Source: Chrysoperla carnea (Eukaryota; Arthropoda; Insecta; Neuroptera; Chrysopidae). Taken from it: 64,000 nucleotides of DNA. This document shows positions 47,399-63,220 of this stretch, in pieces. The stretch is from NCBI RefSeq assembly GCF_905475395.1, contig NC_058339.1:79326520-79390519 (forward strand). Direction: 5' to 3'. Below the pieces are notes generated by a model, which was not told the DNA's origin, did not search any database, and saw only the letters and a program-made list of their open reading frames with translations. Each line of letters opens with the position of its first letter. Positions within the stretch are counted from its first letter, which is position 1. The position numbers were made by a program, and so were the translations under genes.

Positions 47399-48539
47399 AA
47401 AAAATATATTGTTTTTAATTTATAAAAAAATAAATAATATAAAATAAAGCAAAAAAATTTTCTAATTTAATTTGCTTTTCTTTTATGGGCCATTAGATGT
47501 CACTATGTACAAGGAGTATAGGAATTAAATTGATTTTATAAAATGTATGCGCAAACTCTGAGCGACCCTGTGGTGGTTTATTCAACGCGAATTTGGCGGT
47601 CTTTCTATTAGGAGAATATGTTTTTAATAAATATTTGTGTACATTCCCTAGTTAAAATCATGTTCTCCTAGTACCGTTCACACTTTATTTAAGACATGAT
47701 CGGTAATTTACTTGTCAATCAACTTCTAAATTAATTTCCCATCTCCCTCTCTTGTCTCTTTTCTACAATAATTTTTTAACATAATGATGTTACAAAAATA
47801 CATGCTTTTGACATTTTTATCCACTTTATTAATAATATTTTGCTGAAAAACAATGTATTCTAATTTCTATTGTATGATTTCATATTTAGTAGTATGTTGT
47901 ATAATTTTTAGGAAGAAAATTTGTTTTTCAATAGTAACTTTCGTACGATTTTTGCTCTCCTTTAATAAAAAATTTATTAGCGTAGCTTGAAATATGGAGG
48001 AACACTGTCAGATATAACTTCTCTTTATTCTGCTACAGATATACTATATAGATCAAAAAGAGATAGTCGATCTTATTATAATGGATGCAATGGTTGTACA
48101 AATTTATTAATATATCTAGCACTCAATGCTGTAATGCTACAGAAATAATTATCTACATTGAATATTGTCTACGTCAGAATCGACACCATCATATTGAAGT
48201 TGTTTTTAAAACTAAGGTACATTTACTTAAATTTCTTAAATTCATCTCTATGTAATTTAAGGTGGTTACAAAATAATTTAGAAAATTTATGATATTTATA
48301 CAGCCTTTTCTAAAACTGTCGTTACTCTTCCGGTCCTCTTTATATTTAGCAAAATTTCGGGAAACAAGTAAATAATAATAATAATAAAGAACTAGCATTA
48401 ATTTTTTGGCACAAATTCATATACATGTATAAATGAAAGAATAATTAATCTAAAGTGTATTAAAGTAACTTTTTTTAAATTAACAATTCCATTTTTATTA
48501 ATTATTAAAATAAAATAGTTATATTTTTTAATAAAAAGG
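47399..48539. other. Non-genic stretch right of the LINE
   Basis: No gene. A slightly GC-richer patch at 47480-47610 (ATGGGCCATTAGATGTCACT, GCGCAAACTCTGAGCGACC) has no recognisable identity. Confidence 0.4.
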
Positions 48540-48775
48540 ATAGTGACATATACACCCGTTGAGGCAGTGAGCTAATCGGAATCACGCTAAACTCACTTTT
48601 TTCACCTTGTGTGAATATATTATATATTGAAAGCAAGTTAGAAACAATTATTAATCTACATGTTATTTTATCATTTCTCCGTGCGGTGGCGTTGCTAAAA
48701 ACGATGTTATGACGTCACTGGCGTTTGAATTTATAGTTTAGAAAATTCATTTCAAATTGTACAATTACATGAAAA
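48540..48775 (+). mobile_element. MITE family H, copy 2 (internal part)
   Basis: Colinear with 24290-24510: CGTTGAGG, CTAATCGGAATC, GAAAGCAAG, TGTTATTTTATCATTTCT, GAATTTATAGTTTAGAAAAT. It differs by about 45 extra bases (48680-48725, CCGTGCGGTGGCG ... GACGTCACTGGCG) inside the match. The terminal repeats are absent. Confidence 0.6.
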
Positions 48776-51316
48776 AATAAAAAAAAAAAATTGTTTTAAG
48801 TCTTTCTTCGTCATTTTCAATAAACCTTCGAAAAAATAATAAAATTAAAAAGCTTGAAGTTCTCTGAATTAAAAAGTTTATATTTAAATAAATACATATT
48901 AGCCACCCCTGTATTTCTATATATAAGTAACTCCGCCTTTGAACACTCCCATCTATGTAGTATACAACGATATAACATATATATACACTTGTATTAAGGT
49001 TGTTGTCGCGATATTTGAGTAGCGTCAAAAAATTCTAAATTTTTGTGTACTTACTAAAGACATGATTATACAATTACCCATAAAATTTGAACCGTCTAGA
49101 ATCCGAGATAAATTTAATTAAAAGTTCAATATTTAACATGTATGGTATACACTCTTTATACTTTTGCATCAGTTATTAATTTATAAAAAACAAACTAACT
49201 GTCAAATATTTTCCAAAAACTAACAGTCTATTAATTGATTCGTTTCGATTCTAAAAAAAAAATTAAAAAAAATTTTCTAGTCTAGTTATTTTTAAAAAAT
49301 GGTTTAAAGTTCAACAATTTATAAGCAAGTATACATAGCAGCGAGTCAGACAGAAAGAAGTAGTAGCGAGTATACATAGTAGCGAGTCAGACACAAAGGT
49401 GTTAGGATTGGTGTTACGTACATATGAATATTGTATGTGTAACGTCTCCACGAGTCTCCACGAGTACACGCTTGCATGAATAATATGGATCACTTAGTTA
49501 CAAGCTCGTATACATTTACAGCGCGCATATTCCATAATATTTATATATATGTATTCCATAATATTCCATATTTATATAATATTTATGTATATTGTACCAC
49601 GACAACTACCTTAATAACATTTATACACTTGTACGATTCATGTCATCCGGTATTTTGATTTTTATTCTATGAACAACTATTTTTACATAAATTGTCTGTT
49701 CGCCTAATACATTTCCTATGACTCTAAGTCCATTGAGGCAATATTTACAATTCAAATTCAAAATTCCCCCCTCTATCTAAGCACATTATCAATTTTCTAA
49801 TGCTCTTTTGTTTGATTCTAAATAAAAAACTTTTTTATTTATTTTTAATTTTTTTTTACAACTGACCAAGTGACCAGTGGACTTTTTATGGTTGGTCAGT
49901 GGAATACTTCAACTGACAACGGCTACTTACAAGTAGTGGTCAAAATAACTTGTGTACATAACGTAAAACTGTTTTACTAACGTCTACTCACATATACTAC
50001 GTCTTGTTTCAGATTTGTGTGCGTTGTTTTTATATTAGCTATGTTTGTCTTGATCGAAATATTTCTATACTGCGTTCTTTGTTTAGAATGGACAACACTG
50101 CCTATTAACGAAGGGTCAGCGAAATATAATATTCATCTTTTTCAAAAGTCTTGAAGAAAAACCATTAAATTATTGTATATTCTGTGTTTTTTGATGTAAT
50201 AAATTGTAAATTTTTTTTACACAGGTCATCAATCCATTATTGCTTACTTATTTAAATAGTATTCAATCAGTGGCGTAGACCAAGGGAACAACAAGTCTGT
50301 ACAATAAGAGCCGAATAAAAGTTTAGAATAAAATCCGCCGTCACATGACTAGTCAAGTTAGCAACTAATTTATATTCTTTGAATTTAAATCAAAGTTTTA
50401 TTATGAATAAAATTAAGAATAAAAATAATATTTGTATCACGTAAATGTTTTTTAATGCTTTAATCGTAAAAGATAAAATTTATACGTCAATTTGACTAGT
50501 TTTTTATGCTTCTATTTGGAAAGCACCGTAAGGTAATGTCTTTTTTTACATAAACAGAATCTGTGAAAAATTTTCTTCATGATGAAAACTTTTTTTGAAG
50601 CTCAATCACCGATTAATTTTTTTACAATTAACACTATTGTAAGTTCACCATAAGGTACTGTCTTAAAAATCAAAAGTTTTAAATGAATTAATTCACAATT
50701 TCGCCACGCAAGAGGCCCCAAAACAGTTTTTATTGTGATCAAGGGACTTTGAACTATCATTTACCGCTGTTATCAGTTGCAAAGGTTATAAAGATTGGAA
50801 GTACGCTACTGTTTAGAGCTAAATAAAGATATAAATCACACTAAACCACGGAAATAATGAACTTTTTACGCTTCAATAAATATAAATTATTAGTTTAAAT
50901 TTAATTTTACTGGTACTTGAAAAGAAGCTTAAAACAGAATTTACAAATATATTAATATCATTATCTTGAAAGTCCAATGTCAATATTACCCAAGATTTCA
51001 TTTGCACTTTTTTGCATTTATTCATTTTCAATTACTTTTAGGCGAGTTTACTGTGGTTCTACCTGTACCATTGTTTACCTGAGAAGCATCAGCCTAACTT
51101 CCATCATTTGCACTTGTCTAAAAAAGAAGTAGTCGGGTTTTTTTACAAAAAATATTTCGTATTATTACATTTTTTTATTAAAACAAATTCATAATAGTGT
51201 AAAATAATCAACTTTAACACTAGGAATTTTATAAACAAAAAAAAAAACAAAGCCCACATAATCCCAATTATTCCATATTTATATAACAATAATAATACAT
51301 AAAAGTTATCCAAAAA
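48776..51316. other. Gene-free stretch with minor repeats
   Basis: At 49326-49400 the unit GTATACATAG(C/T)AGCGAGTCAGACA occurs twice in tandem. CAGTGGCGTAGAC at about 50269 resembles the end of the hAT element. A candidate poly(A) signal for the following minus-strand gene lies at about 51173-51178. No coding gene. Confidence 0.4.
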
Positions 51317-52510
51317 TTATCCCCAAGGATGATATGAACTTGGATAATGTGGCAGAGGTAATGGTAATGCACCAACAGCTGCGGATGTTGCAGCTAAATT
51401 TGCTTCTTTTGCTGCATTTATATGTTGAATAGCAGCTGATTCAGATTTTTGTAATGCAGCTAATTTAGCTGATTCAACTTCTAAAATAAAAAACAACCAA
51501 ACATTCAATTAAAATACTGATGAGGATAGCTTAGTAATCGAAATATTTTACCTGATCGTTGAATGTCAATTGCGGCAGCTGTAGCAGATTTTTGTATTAG
51601 ATGTGCAGCATATGCTTCTTTTGCCGCGGCAATTCTTTGTTGTGCAGCTGACTGGGCTTTTGCTTCAGCTAAACGTTGTTGAGCCAAAACAACAGCTTGT
51701 GCGGCGGCTGTGGCTTCTGCACGTTGAGCTTGCGCAATAGCTTCACTTTTTTGTTGAGCCGCTTGAGCTTGTGCCTCCCGTGCACTTGCAATTCGTTGTT
51801 GAGCAATTACCGCTTCTTTTGCAGCTAAAACATGTTGTTGGGCAGCAGCTACATTGGCTGATGCAGCTTTAGCTGCTTTAATTGCAGCTTCAACTTCAGC
51901 CGGTGATACTGCGGGTGCTGAAATATGTTTGTGAACCTAAAAAAATTATTACATCAAAATTAAAAAGCATAATTCGATAATTTTCGATTCAAAGACTTTG
52001 TGACGCCTTAATTTGACCACAAAAGTCTTTCTATCGAAAAATCAAGTTAAGACGTCGTAGAAACCGCTTGTAGTTCTATTACCGTGATAATAGGTTTATG
52101 AAAAACTTCCACTTGACTGTCCCATGGTGCAGGTAAATTATTCCATGGACCAGGAAAACTTGGTAAATAGTTACCATACTCTAATCCAACGGTTCCACGT
52201 TTCGAATATTTTCGATTATCCGTGTTATTTTTAGCTTCTATTGTGAAAATTATCAACATGACTCCTACGAAGCATTGTAACTGAAAAAAATAATACAAAA
52301 AAACTTTTTTAATACATTTCAATCAAAAATATTTCAAAAAAGGATATTTTACGCCCAATTCGTCCATTTTTGATACAAGCAAAAAATAAATAAAAAAAAA
52401 TGTTTTTTGTAAAAGCTACTTCCAACTTTTATTGCTCAAAGATTTTTGGCGAATATTTTTTAACATTAACAATCAAAACTTACCAAAATTGATTCACAAA
52501 CTTTGAACAT
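51317..52510 (-). CDS. Secreted Ala/Gln/Glu-rich protein, probably cuticle or matrix (four exons)
   Basis: Exons (minus strand) are 52510-52484, 52280-52083, 51936-51552 and 51480-51317; all introns are GT-AG and the sum is 774 nt (257 residues). Residues 1-25 form a signal peptide (MFKVCESIL / LQCFVGVMLIIFTIEA) split by intron 1. A short proregion ends at SKRG, then GLEYGNYLPSFPGPWNNLP. From about residue 85 to 235 the protein is made of helical Ala-rich repeats built on AAKEA, AQQRIA and AEAKAQ, likely a coiled coil. The tail is LPLPLPHYPSSYHPWG. I do not recognise a named family; Ala-rich low-complexity cuticular proteins look most alike. The ATG context (AACAATG) and TATA box upstream agree with this start. 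Confidence 0.85.
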
Positions 52511-52610
52511 TGTTGCTACAACTTAGAAATTTTTTACACTTTAAAAAATAACAATAAAAAACTGATAAAACTTGAGATTGATTGATTTTGATAATATCTG
52601 AACGGAAATG

Positions 52611-52621
52611 CCTTTTATATA
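52611..52621 (-). promoter_or_regulatory. TATA box of the Ala-rich gene
   Basis: Minus-strand TATATAAAAGG about 100 bases upstream of the ATG. A TTCAGA initiator-like motif lies about 20 bases downstream, closer than usual. The same TATAAAAGG occurs before the gene at 57470-60165. Confidence 0.6.
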
Positions 52622-54664
52622 TTTATATTATTTTTCAAAATAAAATGTCCCTTACTTTAAGTCATTTACTTTAGATCTTATACGATTGAGGGTGTTAAAA
52701 TCTATAATTAAATATAATAATTGTTTTATCTTTTTGAAAAATTATTTATTATCTGCAAAAAAACTTCGAAAATACAGTTTGGCGTTAATTAAGGTAACAC
52801 TAGAAATATATCAGCTTTTTACTAATATTTAGGTAAGCTTCTGTGCTTAGGTATGCTGTTGTCCTTACGTAAATGCCAGGTAAAGAGAAAAAAGTAAAAT
52901 TAAAGAAAACTGAAATTTGAATTTCCGATGTTTTAAAACTAACTTAACATTATAATCCTTTCAAGAAGAAAACCAAAATTTGTGTTTCCAAAATTAGTAT
53001 TTTTGAATTTTACACCCATTGAAGAAGCTGAAGTAAAGTGGAAATATATATACAAAAAGTAGGTAGGTATTACAAAAACAAATCGCGGAAGGTATACAAT
53101 AAGAAAGGTAAACTAAATGCTTCAATTCTTGAGTATAGGCAACTGTTATGACATTTATGTATTAACGTTTGCTAATGAATAGCGAATACTTCTATAGTAT
53201 AATATAATACATACTTCTATAATATATAATACTTATTAGCCTCACTTGTCACTAACTATTAACTAACAATAATTTAATAACTTTATCCTAGTATCCTGAC
53301 CAATTTCACCAGGATAACGACGATTTTTTATTAATTTATCTACTTGCGAGAGGAAAGAAATACTTTTCTCACTCAGTTTGCGTGGGAAAAATAGTTAACT
53401 ATCGCCCTTGTGTGATAATGAATGCATTCCCGCACTAGGGCGGTAATGAATTCGGTTACTATGGTAACTTTTTTAATTTTTCTCAATTTGTCATGAACAA
53501 ATTTTAAATAATAATTATCGTTTATTTTCACATTTTAGAGGCGTAGATAAAGTTTTGTGCGATATATGTGAGATAACGCATTATTAAAGTAGGTACTTCT
53601 GCGACTGTCCAACTCGTGCTACGAACTCATGCAATATTAATAATAATAGGGTGCCTACGGTAGGTCATCAGTTAAAAATACATCCCCGTTATTAGAATTA
53701 TTTTATTCTTCTTTATTACTCAAAGAGTATAAAATCTTTAACTTAGTGAGACTAAAAAATAAAAAAATAATTCGATTTAAAAAAAACTACAAAAAACACA
53801 CTTTATTGCACTAAAAAGTGGATAGTAATTTTAATTGTAATGCAAAAGGGATATACGTTAAATATGTATCTAAATCTAAACACAAAAATCTTGCCGAGAA
53901 CAGTGTTAACAACGTCGGTATCTTTACCAGGCACCTACCTTTATTAAGAACTTGGGTTTATCTTCCTTTATTAAGAATATAATTTTTTTAAATAGTAATT
54001 CTAGTACAATTTTGGTTTTAATCACTTCAGTTGTTTCCTGACTCCGAAATTTGAAAGACTATTTCCTGGTATAATTTCAGAAAATTTTTGATCGATAAAA
54101 TACTGTTATTTATATTTTGCATTTCCACAATATTAATATAACGATTTTGAGATGAAACCCCCAATTTTTTTTTTTTTTGCCACTGGACCTATTCAGTCAT
54201 ACTTTCGACCCTGATTGCAAGTGGTAGTTTTAATATTAAAACCACTCAGTCTAATCAAATAGTAGATATATTTATTTTACCTAATAATTAATAATTTTAT
54301 TAAAATACTTTCGAAGTGTATTTGTTGTGAATTATTTTTGTTAATAAAAAGCATGACTAGTCCATCATGATCATTGCACGTTCGTTGTTTTAGTAAAAAC
54401 ATATAATTTCTTTTGTAAAGTAAAGTATATAACAATTATAAACCTTCATGTCTTGCTTATACCATCAATTGTCTTTTAATACATATAAAAATATAAATTT
54501 ACCAGTCAAGTCCAGAGGCGAAGCTAGGTAATCAAAGGTGCAAAAAAAATAAACTGGGGTCTTAGATTTAGATTTTATCAAACAGTAGGCAATTAGGACT
54601 GCAGTGATCATATTGTCTGAGTCACTATCAACAGCAATATTTGGGTCACTTTTCGTCTTATATT
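52622..54664. other. Gene-free stretch
   Basis: No gene. Family-G arm relative near 53800-53850; CAGAGGCGAAGCTAGGTAAT at about 54512 looks like a solo hAT-type end. Confidence 0.4.
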
Positions 54665-55063
54665 GTCAAGTTATAACATAATTCACTATCAAAATTGAAA
54701 AAATATTTGAATTTTTTAAAATTTTTATCCCCACTACTATGCTCATACATTCTTAATTAGTCGGGCACAACGGGGTTTTTTTTTCAATAACTTATTAAGG
54801 TTTTACTTTAATTTAAAAAGTTTTTTTTTAATTCCCACCGAGTGGTTTTGGAGAAATTTATAAAAACATACCATCCATCTATAACCGTTATCCCATAAGA
54901 CCAATGTTAAACATGCCTACTTTCAAAGTCATTTTTTTATTTAAATAATAGGGTAACCTTCCCTAAAATTTTCAGAATTGATTTAGACTTAGTCTAACTT
55001 CATATAAAAAAGAATCAAGCCTTTTGTCCAAAATTCCCCTGGCACTCGTAGGTACATTATTAA
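54665..55063 (+). mobile_element. TTAA-type MITE family E, copy E1 (left end lost)
   Basis: Colinear with 62470-62875: ATCCCCACTACTATGCTCAT, TTAATTAGTCGGGCACAACG, CCCATAAGACCAATGTTAAA, AATTTTCAGAATTGATTTAG, and the end CCCTGGCACTCGTAGGTACA. Confidence 0.75.
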
Positions 55064-57469
55064 TGAATTATATTTTGATTTATCCTGGTAGCGTACATGG
55101 CTATCGTTTATCTTTGCGAAATATTTCTTTCGCATAAATTTGATCTTGATCATTGAATGAGATCATTTGATCAAAACTGTTCTTGAAAGGAAGATAAACC
55201 AAATTCATAACGTCGCGTCGAAACGATATCCTAAAACCTTACACTAGAGAATCAAAGAAAGAATTTCTTTATTATAAAAGAAATTATATAAATCAGAAAT
55301 TTAATTAAAATAAATATGATTTTTAAATTATCGATATCGATAAAAAACTATTTCTTATTTGTGGTCTTCAGAAATTTCTTTTTTCCCTTTTTTACGGAAT
55401 ATAGTTATATAATTTTTATTAAATTAACTTTTACTTTCATGTGAAAGCCACAATAATTTTTTTAAACTTATTTTTCTAATTTCATTTAATTAAATTCTAA
55501 TTTTTTATCTAATTTATAATAAAGTCTAGAGCCAAGCGTAGTATTTGACAGTCTTTTAAACCACTCTCAAAATTTTCTTCAGATCGTCCTGATCAAAAGC
55601 TCTCACGCCCACAAATTTGTTTAACAGGTATTTTTCAAGCTACTGCTGATAAAAGTTACACATATTACAGTAATAGTATACGACTACTAGGTTCACAACC
55701 CAGGTTTGAACCCTGGGTCAGACACCCTGCTTTGTTAAGTGTTTGATAAAACAATTTTTGCATTTTTATTAAATTAAATTCATATTTAAATGTCGTCCTC
55801 ATTGAATAGTCAATCCGTCTTTAGCCAGGGGTGCATGGTGCGCGTGGCACCCAGGCGCAGGATTTTCGAGTTACCAGCTGATTGCGTTATACCTATTTAC
55901 ACTGGATTGTTTACAAAAGAAAAGGGGGACATATGACAAATGTGCATAAAAAAGGATGCAACAAAGGTTCATTTAGGAAGACTGCTATTTGAATTGTCAT
56001 CAAATAAGAACTTCTCAAGCAATCGACAAAAGAGTTATCGGTTTTGATAACATTTTTAGAACAGTTGTTCAACATAACCTTGCCAACCGCCTCTCAAATT
56101 TTCAACCATTCCGAAAAGATGTCTGGCCCTATACCTAAAGGCAAAAAAAAAAAATTAAACTACCACTAATTTCAATAAATATAATTTATTTATAATTTTT
56201 TGCAATGTTTTCTTATAAAAAAATAAAAAAATTTATCTTTAACAGTAATAAAATAAAAAATCACATTTATATTAACTTAAAAATTAAAATTATTAATAAA
56301 AAAAAAAATCATATTTTGATTTGTTCGAACAATTTTTAGTATTATTTACAAAATGATCCATGAATCCGTTTAAAATTTATTCTCATTGTATGCTGTATGT
56401 ATTATATGATGCAGCCAGACACGAAAACGAACTTGCGTTTATAGTCTCTTGAAAATATTTTTATATCGAAATAAGTATGTTCGAAATTCGTCGAGTTTTA
56501 CTCTTAAGGACGTCCCCAAAAAATCACGCTTTCTTAGGATCATCTTTAAATCGTATGTATGTATTCTCAGTAATGCCCTTTATAAGCAGGTAAATTTTTT
56601 AGCAGGTAAATATCGAAAAATTTCACTTTTAATTTACGTCTAAAGTTCTAACAGAATCCACCCTCCAAATTTGAAACATAAGTCTCAAATATTTTCATAC
56701 ACTCATTTTTTGGGGAGAGAATACATATACACGATTTAAACATCGGCAATTTAATTTTAATTTTTCGACCCTTGACATTGAATTTCATGGTCAAAATACA
56801 TCAGTCCACATGAACACGTGGCTTCACGCGTGAATTCTCATGGAGATATGTGACCATTTGATCAAAATTTTGCTATATTCATGATCGAAATTACATGAAT
56901 TGCGCCTCAGTTAATGATTTCCGGAATCGAAGTTCTCATGAATGCAAAGTAGAAAGTTGAACAGTTTCCACACGGTAAGAAATTTTTTGCCGATATCACT
57001 ATGCCATTATCGGTGTGAACGTCATACTGTGGTCTGTATTGAGAGAATAGTAACATTAGCAATAGTTATGGCGGACGAATCAATGCAATATGGACATCAA
57101 GCCCATACTGGTTTGTGATACTCACAAGACTTCTGGTGGATAGCTCTATTCAATACTGTAATATTACTTATACTGACATAGATACTAAAGTATTTGTCTC
57201 TATACCATATCAGCATTGTAGTAAACGCCATGCTTTTCTCACTGTGCAGTTGTCATTTCTGAGACGTTTTCAATTTTACAGCTTCAATCTAACACAGAAA
57301 CTACAGCTTTCTCAAGCTTTTGAATATAAAGTTCAAACATTTTCAATTATAAGATTCAACATCCGCGCGAGAGCCTAATTACGACTAAATTTTATACGGT
57401 ATCATATTCTTCGACCAAAAATAAACAAATCAAAAATGATTTTTTTGGAACACTATGATAGTTAAAAAT
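55064..57469. other. Gene-free stretch with repeat and tRNA-like fragments
   Basis: 55545-55640 is a family-D unit (CCTGATCAAAAGCTCTCACG). At about 55699-55719, CCCAGGTTTGAACCCTGGG forms a perfect T-arm-like hairpin with a TTTGAAC loop, probably a tRNA-derived SINE fragment. Frames at 56449-56643 and 57115-57378 have no recognisable product. Confidence 0.4.
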
Positions 57470-60165
<2,696 letters not shown>

Positions 60166-60224
60166 AATAAAAAAATAAAAAAAAACTATAATCTTAACAA
60201 AACAAACTTAACTGATTGAATGAT

Positions 60225-60254
60225 ACTGAAATTCTATTGTAAATACCTTTTATA
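60225..60254 (-). promoter_or_regulatory. TATA box and initiator of the Gln/Pro-rich gene
   Basis: Minus-strand TATAAAAGG (60254-60246) followed about 25 bases later by TCAGT (60229-60225), the arthropod initiator. Spacing fits a transcription start near 60227, about 60 bases before the inferred ATG at 60165, which supports the short first exon. Confidence 0.65.
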
Positions 60255-60733
60255 TGATTTAAATAAAATTTACATGCACTTTGAAAAACCTTTACCCAAA
60301 AAAAAAAGAAAAAAAAATCAAACCAATAATCCCTACTCCTGCTATTTAAATTAATAAAATCGATTTTAATAAAATTAAATTGAATTAAATTGTTTAAAAA
60401 AATAAATACCTACCTATGCTATATTTATTGTGAAAGGTACATAAACTCTCCGTACCATGATTCTGGTATTCTAATTTAACCCAAGTGACAATTTTAATGG
60501 TTTTTTGTTTTATTTAACATATACCATGAGTGAAGGTGTGAATTAAATGATTAATTTGTAGTATTAGAATAAAATTGTTTCCTTCCGGTATGGTTTTTAA
60601 ATAAATTTATATTTCAGGGTTCAGTAGCCTTAGGTTGCTTAAAGATTCAATCAATCTACCATAACATTCACAGTTGATTCATATCTTAGAAATAAGTTTT
60701 TCACCAACATTTTAAAGAATAGTATAATTTTAT
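60255..60733. other. Upstream region of the Gln/Pro-rich gene
   Basis: AT-rich, no gene; enhancers could lie here but no motif is distinctive. Confidence 0.35.
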
Positions 60734-61132
60734 TTAAGGAAGTAGGAACGCCACGGCAATTTTGGATAAAAGGCCTGGCTTTTTTTATGTAAAGTTACAT
60801 TAAGTCTAAATCAATTCTGAAAATTTTAGGGATGGTTGCTCGATTATTTAAATAAATAAATGACTTCAAAAGAAAGCATAGTTAACATTGGTCTTATGGG
60901 AAAACGTTAGATGGATGATACGTTTTCATAGATTTATCCAAAACTAGTCGGTGGAAATAAAAATAAAAACTATTTAAAGTAAAGGTAAAACCGTAATAAA
61001 TTATTGAAAACAAAACCAAACGAACTAATTAAGGATGTATGAACACGGTAGGGGGACACAAATTTAAAAAAATAAGGAATAAGTAATTTCAATCACAAGC
61101 CTGAACTTGCCTTGGAGCTCCTACTACCTTAA
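60734..61132 (-). mobile_element. TTAA-type MITE family E, copy E2 (399 bp, both ends)
   Basis: Both termini are present: TTAAGGAAGTAGGAACGCCA at 60734 and the reverse complement of TGGAGCTCCTACTACCTTAA ending at 61132. It is reversed relative to E3 and lacks about 240 bases of the interior. Confidence 0.85.
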
Positions 61133-61788
61133 TAAACACATATCTCATAGAAAAATTTTTCTTTGTTTTTTATAATTTTGACCGTGTGCGGCTAACCTTA
61201 GACGTCATAAAGGCTCAACCAGTCTACTTCAACGTTCATAGTTGATTATCTATGAGCAAAGTTGAAATTGGGATCCTCAAAGTTTTGCCTAACAATTATT
61301 TCGTCTCCGAAAATTTATAAAACTGAAAACTTCTCATTCAGAGGGGGCAAAAAAATTTAAAATCGTTGAAAATATTAAAAATTTTAAGATGTCGAATAAC
61401 GGACACCTTGCTAGAAAAGGAAATTTTCAGAAAAACTTAATGTCCTTGCACGATAATTGTAATGATAATTATAACTCTTATGGTTTAAAAATGATATCGA
61501 ACCGTTTGTATGTCAGCCGAATTCAGACTTAATCGATTGTTATTTTTTTGTTAAATTTAGGAAATGCATATTTAGTGGTATAATTGATTAAGATGCATCG
61601 AGTCGGCACTTGTTTGATAATAAAATCAATAAAAAATATAATAGATTGATATTATCTAATTTCTTACCGATTAAGTGGTTTTTTTTTTTTTTAATAATTT
61701 TTATTTTCAATTTTGAAGTGGAACTAAACATTTAACTAATACTTAAATTTTGAAAAGATTTTAACGAATTTTAAATAAAAGATTACAT
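61133..61788. other. Non-genic AT-rich stretch
   Basis: No gene or defined repeat. Confidence 0.4.
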
Positions 61789-61925
61789 CGGTTTATTATT
61801 TATGTTTTTGTTTACTAGATCTCTTGTATACAATTGTATCATAAATAAACATCAATTTTAACCGAAAGGCTTTGACGTTTAAAATATTGTATACAAGATC
61901 TAGTAAAAATAAATAATAAATAAAT
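61789..61925. repeat. Inverted repeat, ~38-bp arms
   Basis: TTTACTAGATCTCTTGTATA (left) pairs with TATACAAGATCTAGTAAAAA (right), extended by TTTATTATTTAT / ATAAATAATAAA. The loop is about 50 bases and carries AACATCAA...TTGACGTT. Confidence 0.75.
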
Positions 61926-61954
61926 AAATTAAATGTTGTCAAATAATTAGAGCT

Positions 61955-62010
61955 CACATGGTCGCACTGTCTAAGGTGCTTGGTCCGGATTCGAGTCCTG
62001 GTGCGAGTGT
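61955..62010 (+). pseudogene. tRNA-Leu/Ser-like fragment (pseudogene or SINE head)
   Basis: TGGTCGCACTGTCTAAGGTGC resembles the D-arm of a tRNA-Leu (TGGCCGAGTGGTCTAAGGCGC), and GGATTCGAGTCC (61987-61998) is a B-box variant. The anticodon arm is deleted and the acceptor stem does not pair. A run of T follows about 15 bases later. Confidence 0.5.
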
Positions 62011-62238
62011 ATTTTTTTTCAATTCTCTTTAATTAAGATTACATTAAGTTACAAAAAAGGAATTCTATCGTTATTAGAAAATACCATACAATCGAAGGCT
62101 TTCGATTATTAATTAAAAATTAATCAATTCCTTCTATTATGGAAAATTTCTTTCTTTTCGAAATAAATTCACAAAAATTAACACACATAAAAAAACTATA
62201 ATTTTAAGTTAGCTAAAAAAGGACACCACATACAATAA

Positions 62239-62875
62239 TTAAGGTAGTACGAGCGCCAAGGCAAGTTTAGACTTGTGCTTGAAATTATTTGTACCTTATG
62301 ATCAACTTTGATGGTGAATTTTGTTTTAACTTCATGAATGTAGACGAAAAATAAGAATAAAATTTTTCGATATCTGCCTTGTTATTCGAAATATCGAAAG
62401 CTAAATAATTAAACAAAAGTTTCAATTTTCGATATTTCGAAAATTACTCCAGATATCGAAAAATTTTATATTCACCATCAAAATTTTAAATATATTTTTA
62501 TATCTTCATGGTTTTTTTTTTTAAATTTGTGTCCCCACTACCTTGCTCATAAATCCTTAATTAGTCGAGCACATCAGGATTTGTTTTTGTTTTCAATAAT
62601 TTATTAAGGTTTTAACTTTAATTGAAATAGTTTTCTTTTAATTTTCACCTACTAGTTTTGTAGAAATCTTTGAAAACATATCATTCATCTATCGTTTTCC
62701 CATAAGACCAATGTAAATATGCCTACTTCTAAAATCATTTATTATTTAAATAGCCGAGCAACACCCCCTAAAATTTTCAGAATTGATTTAGACTTCATTT
62801 TTTGATTTAATCCAACTTCATATAAAAGAAATCAAGCCTTTTATCCAAATTGCCCTGGCACCCGTACATCCTTAA
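62239..62875 (+). mobile_element. TTAA-type MITE family E, copy E3 (637 bp, reference copy)
   Basis: Terminal inverted repeats: TTAAGGTAGTACGAGCGCCA at the left and the reverse complement TTAAGGATGTACGGGTGCCA at the right, about 26 bases with four differences. TTAA at both outer edges fits the piggyBac-type target duplication. The interior contains an inverted GATATTTCGAAA / TTTCGAAATATC pair. No coding capacity. Confidence 0.88.
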
Positions 62876-63220
62876 CTTCTCAAGATTTTTTTTCTAGTAT
62901 AATATATAATAATCAACACAAAGTGAATTTGTGACCTGATTCTATAGAACGCAGCATCCAGAAACAAATCACATTACACATCTTCACAACAAAATCAATA
63001 TTAGGGCGGGTCGTAGTTTTCCTTGTTTATCCCCCAATATAAACCGTATATACATACACAGTTCATATACCTACATCCAATATTCCGTCGAAAAGAAAAT
63101 TCTAATTATTGTTGAAGAAAATTTTTCAAATAAAAATGTTTTTTAACTTTCTTGTTACTTAATTTTATTATATTTGTCATGTTGTTAAAATTTTAAATTT
63201 TATTACACATATATAGAAAA
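62876..63220. other. Upstream region of the NMDA receptor gene
   Basis: Likely holds the promoter or 5' UTR; no clear TATA box or initiator was found. TATACATACACA runs occur near 63050. Confidence 0.35.
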
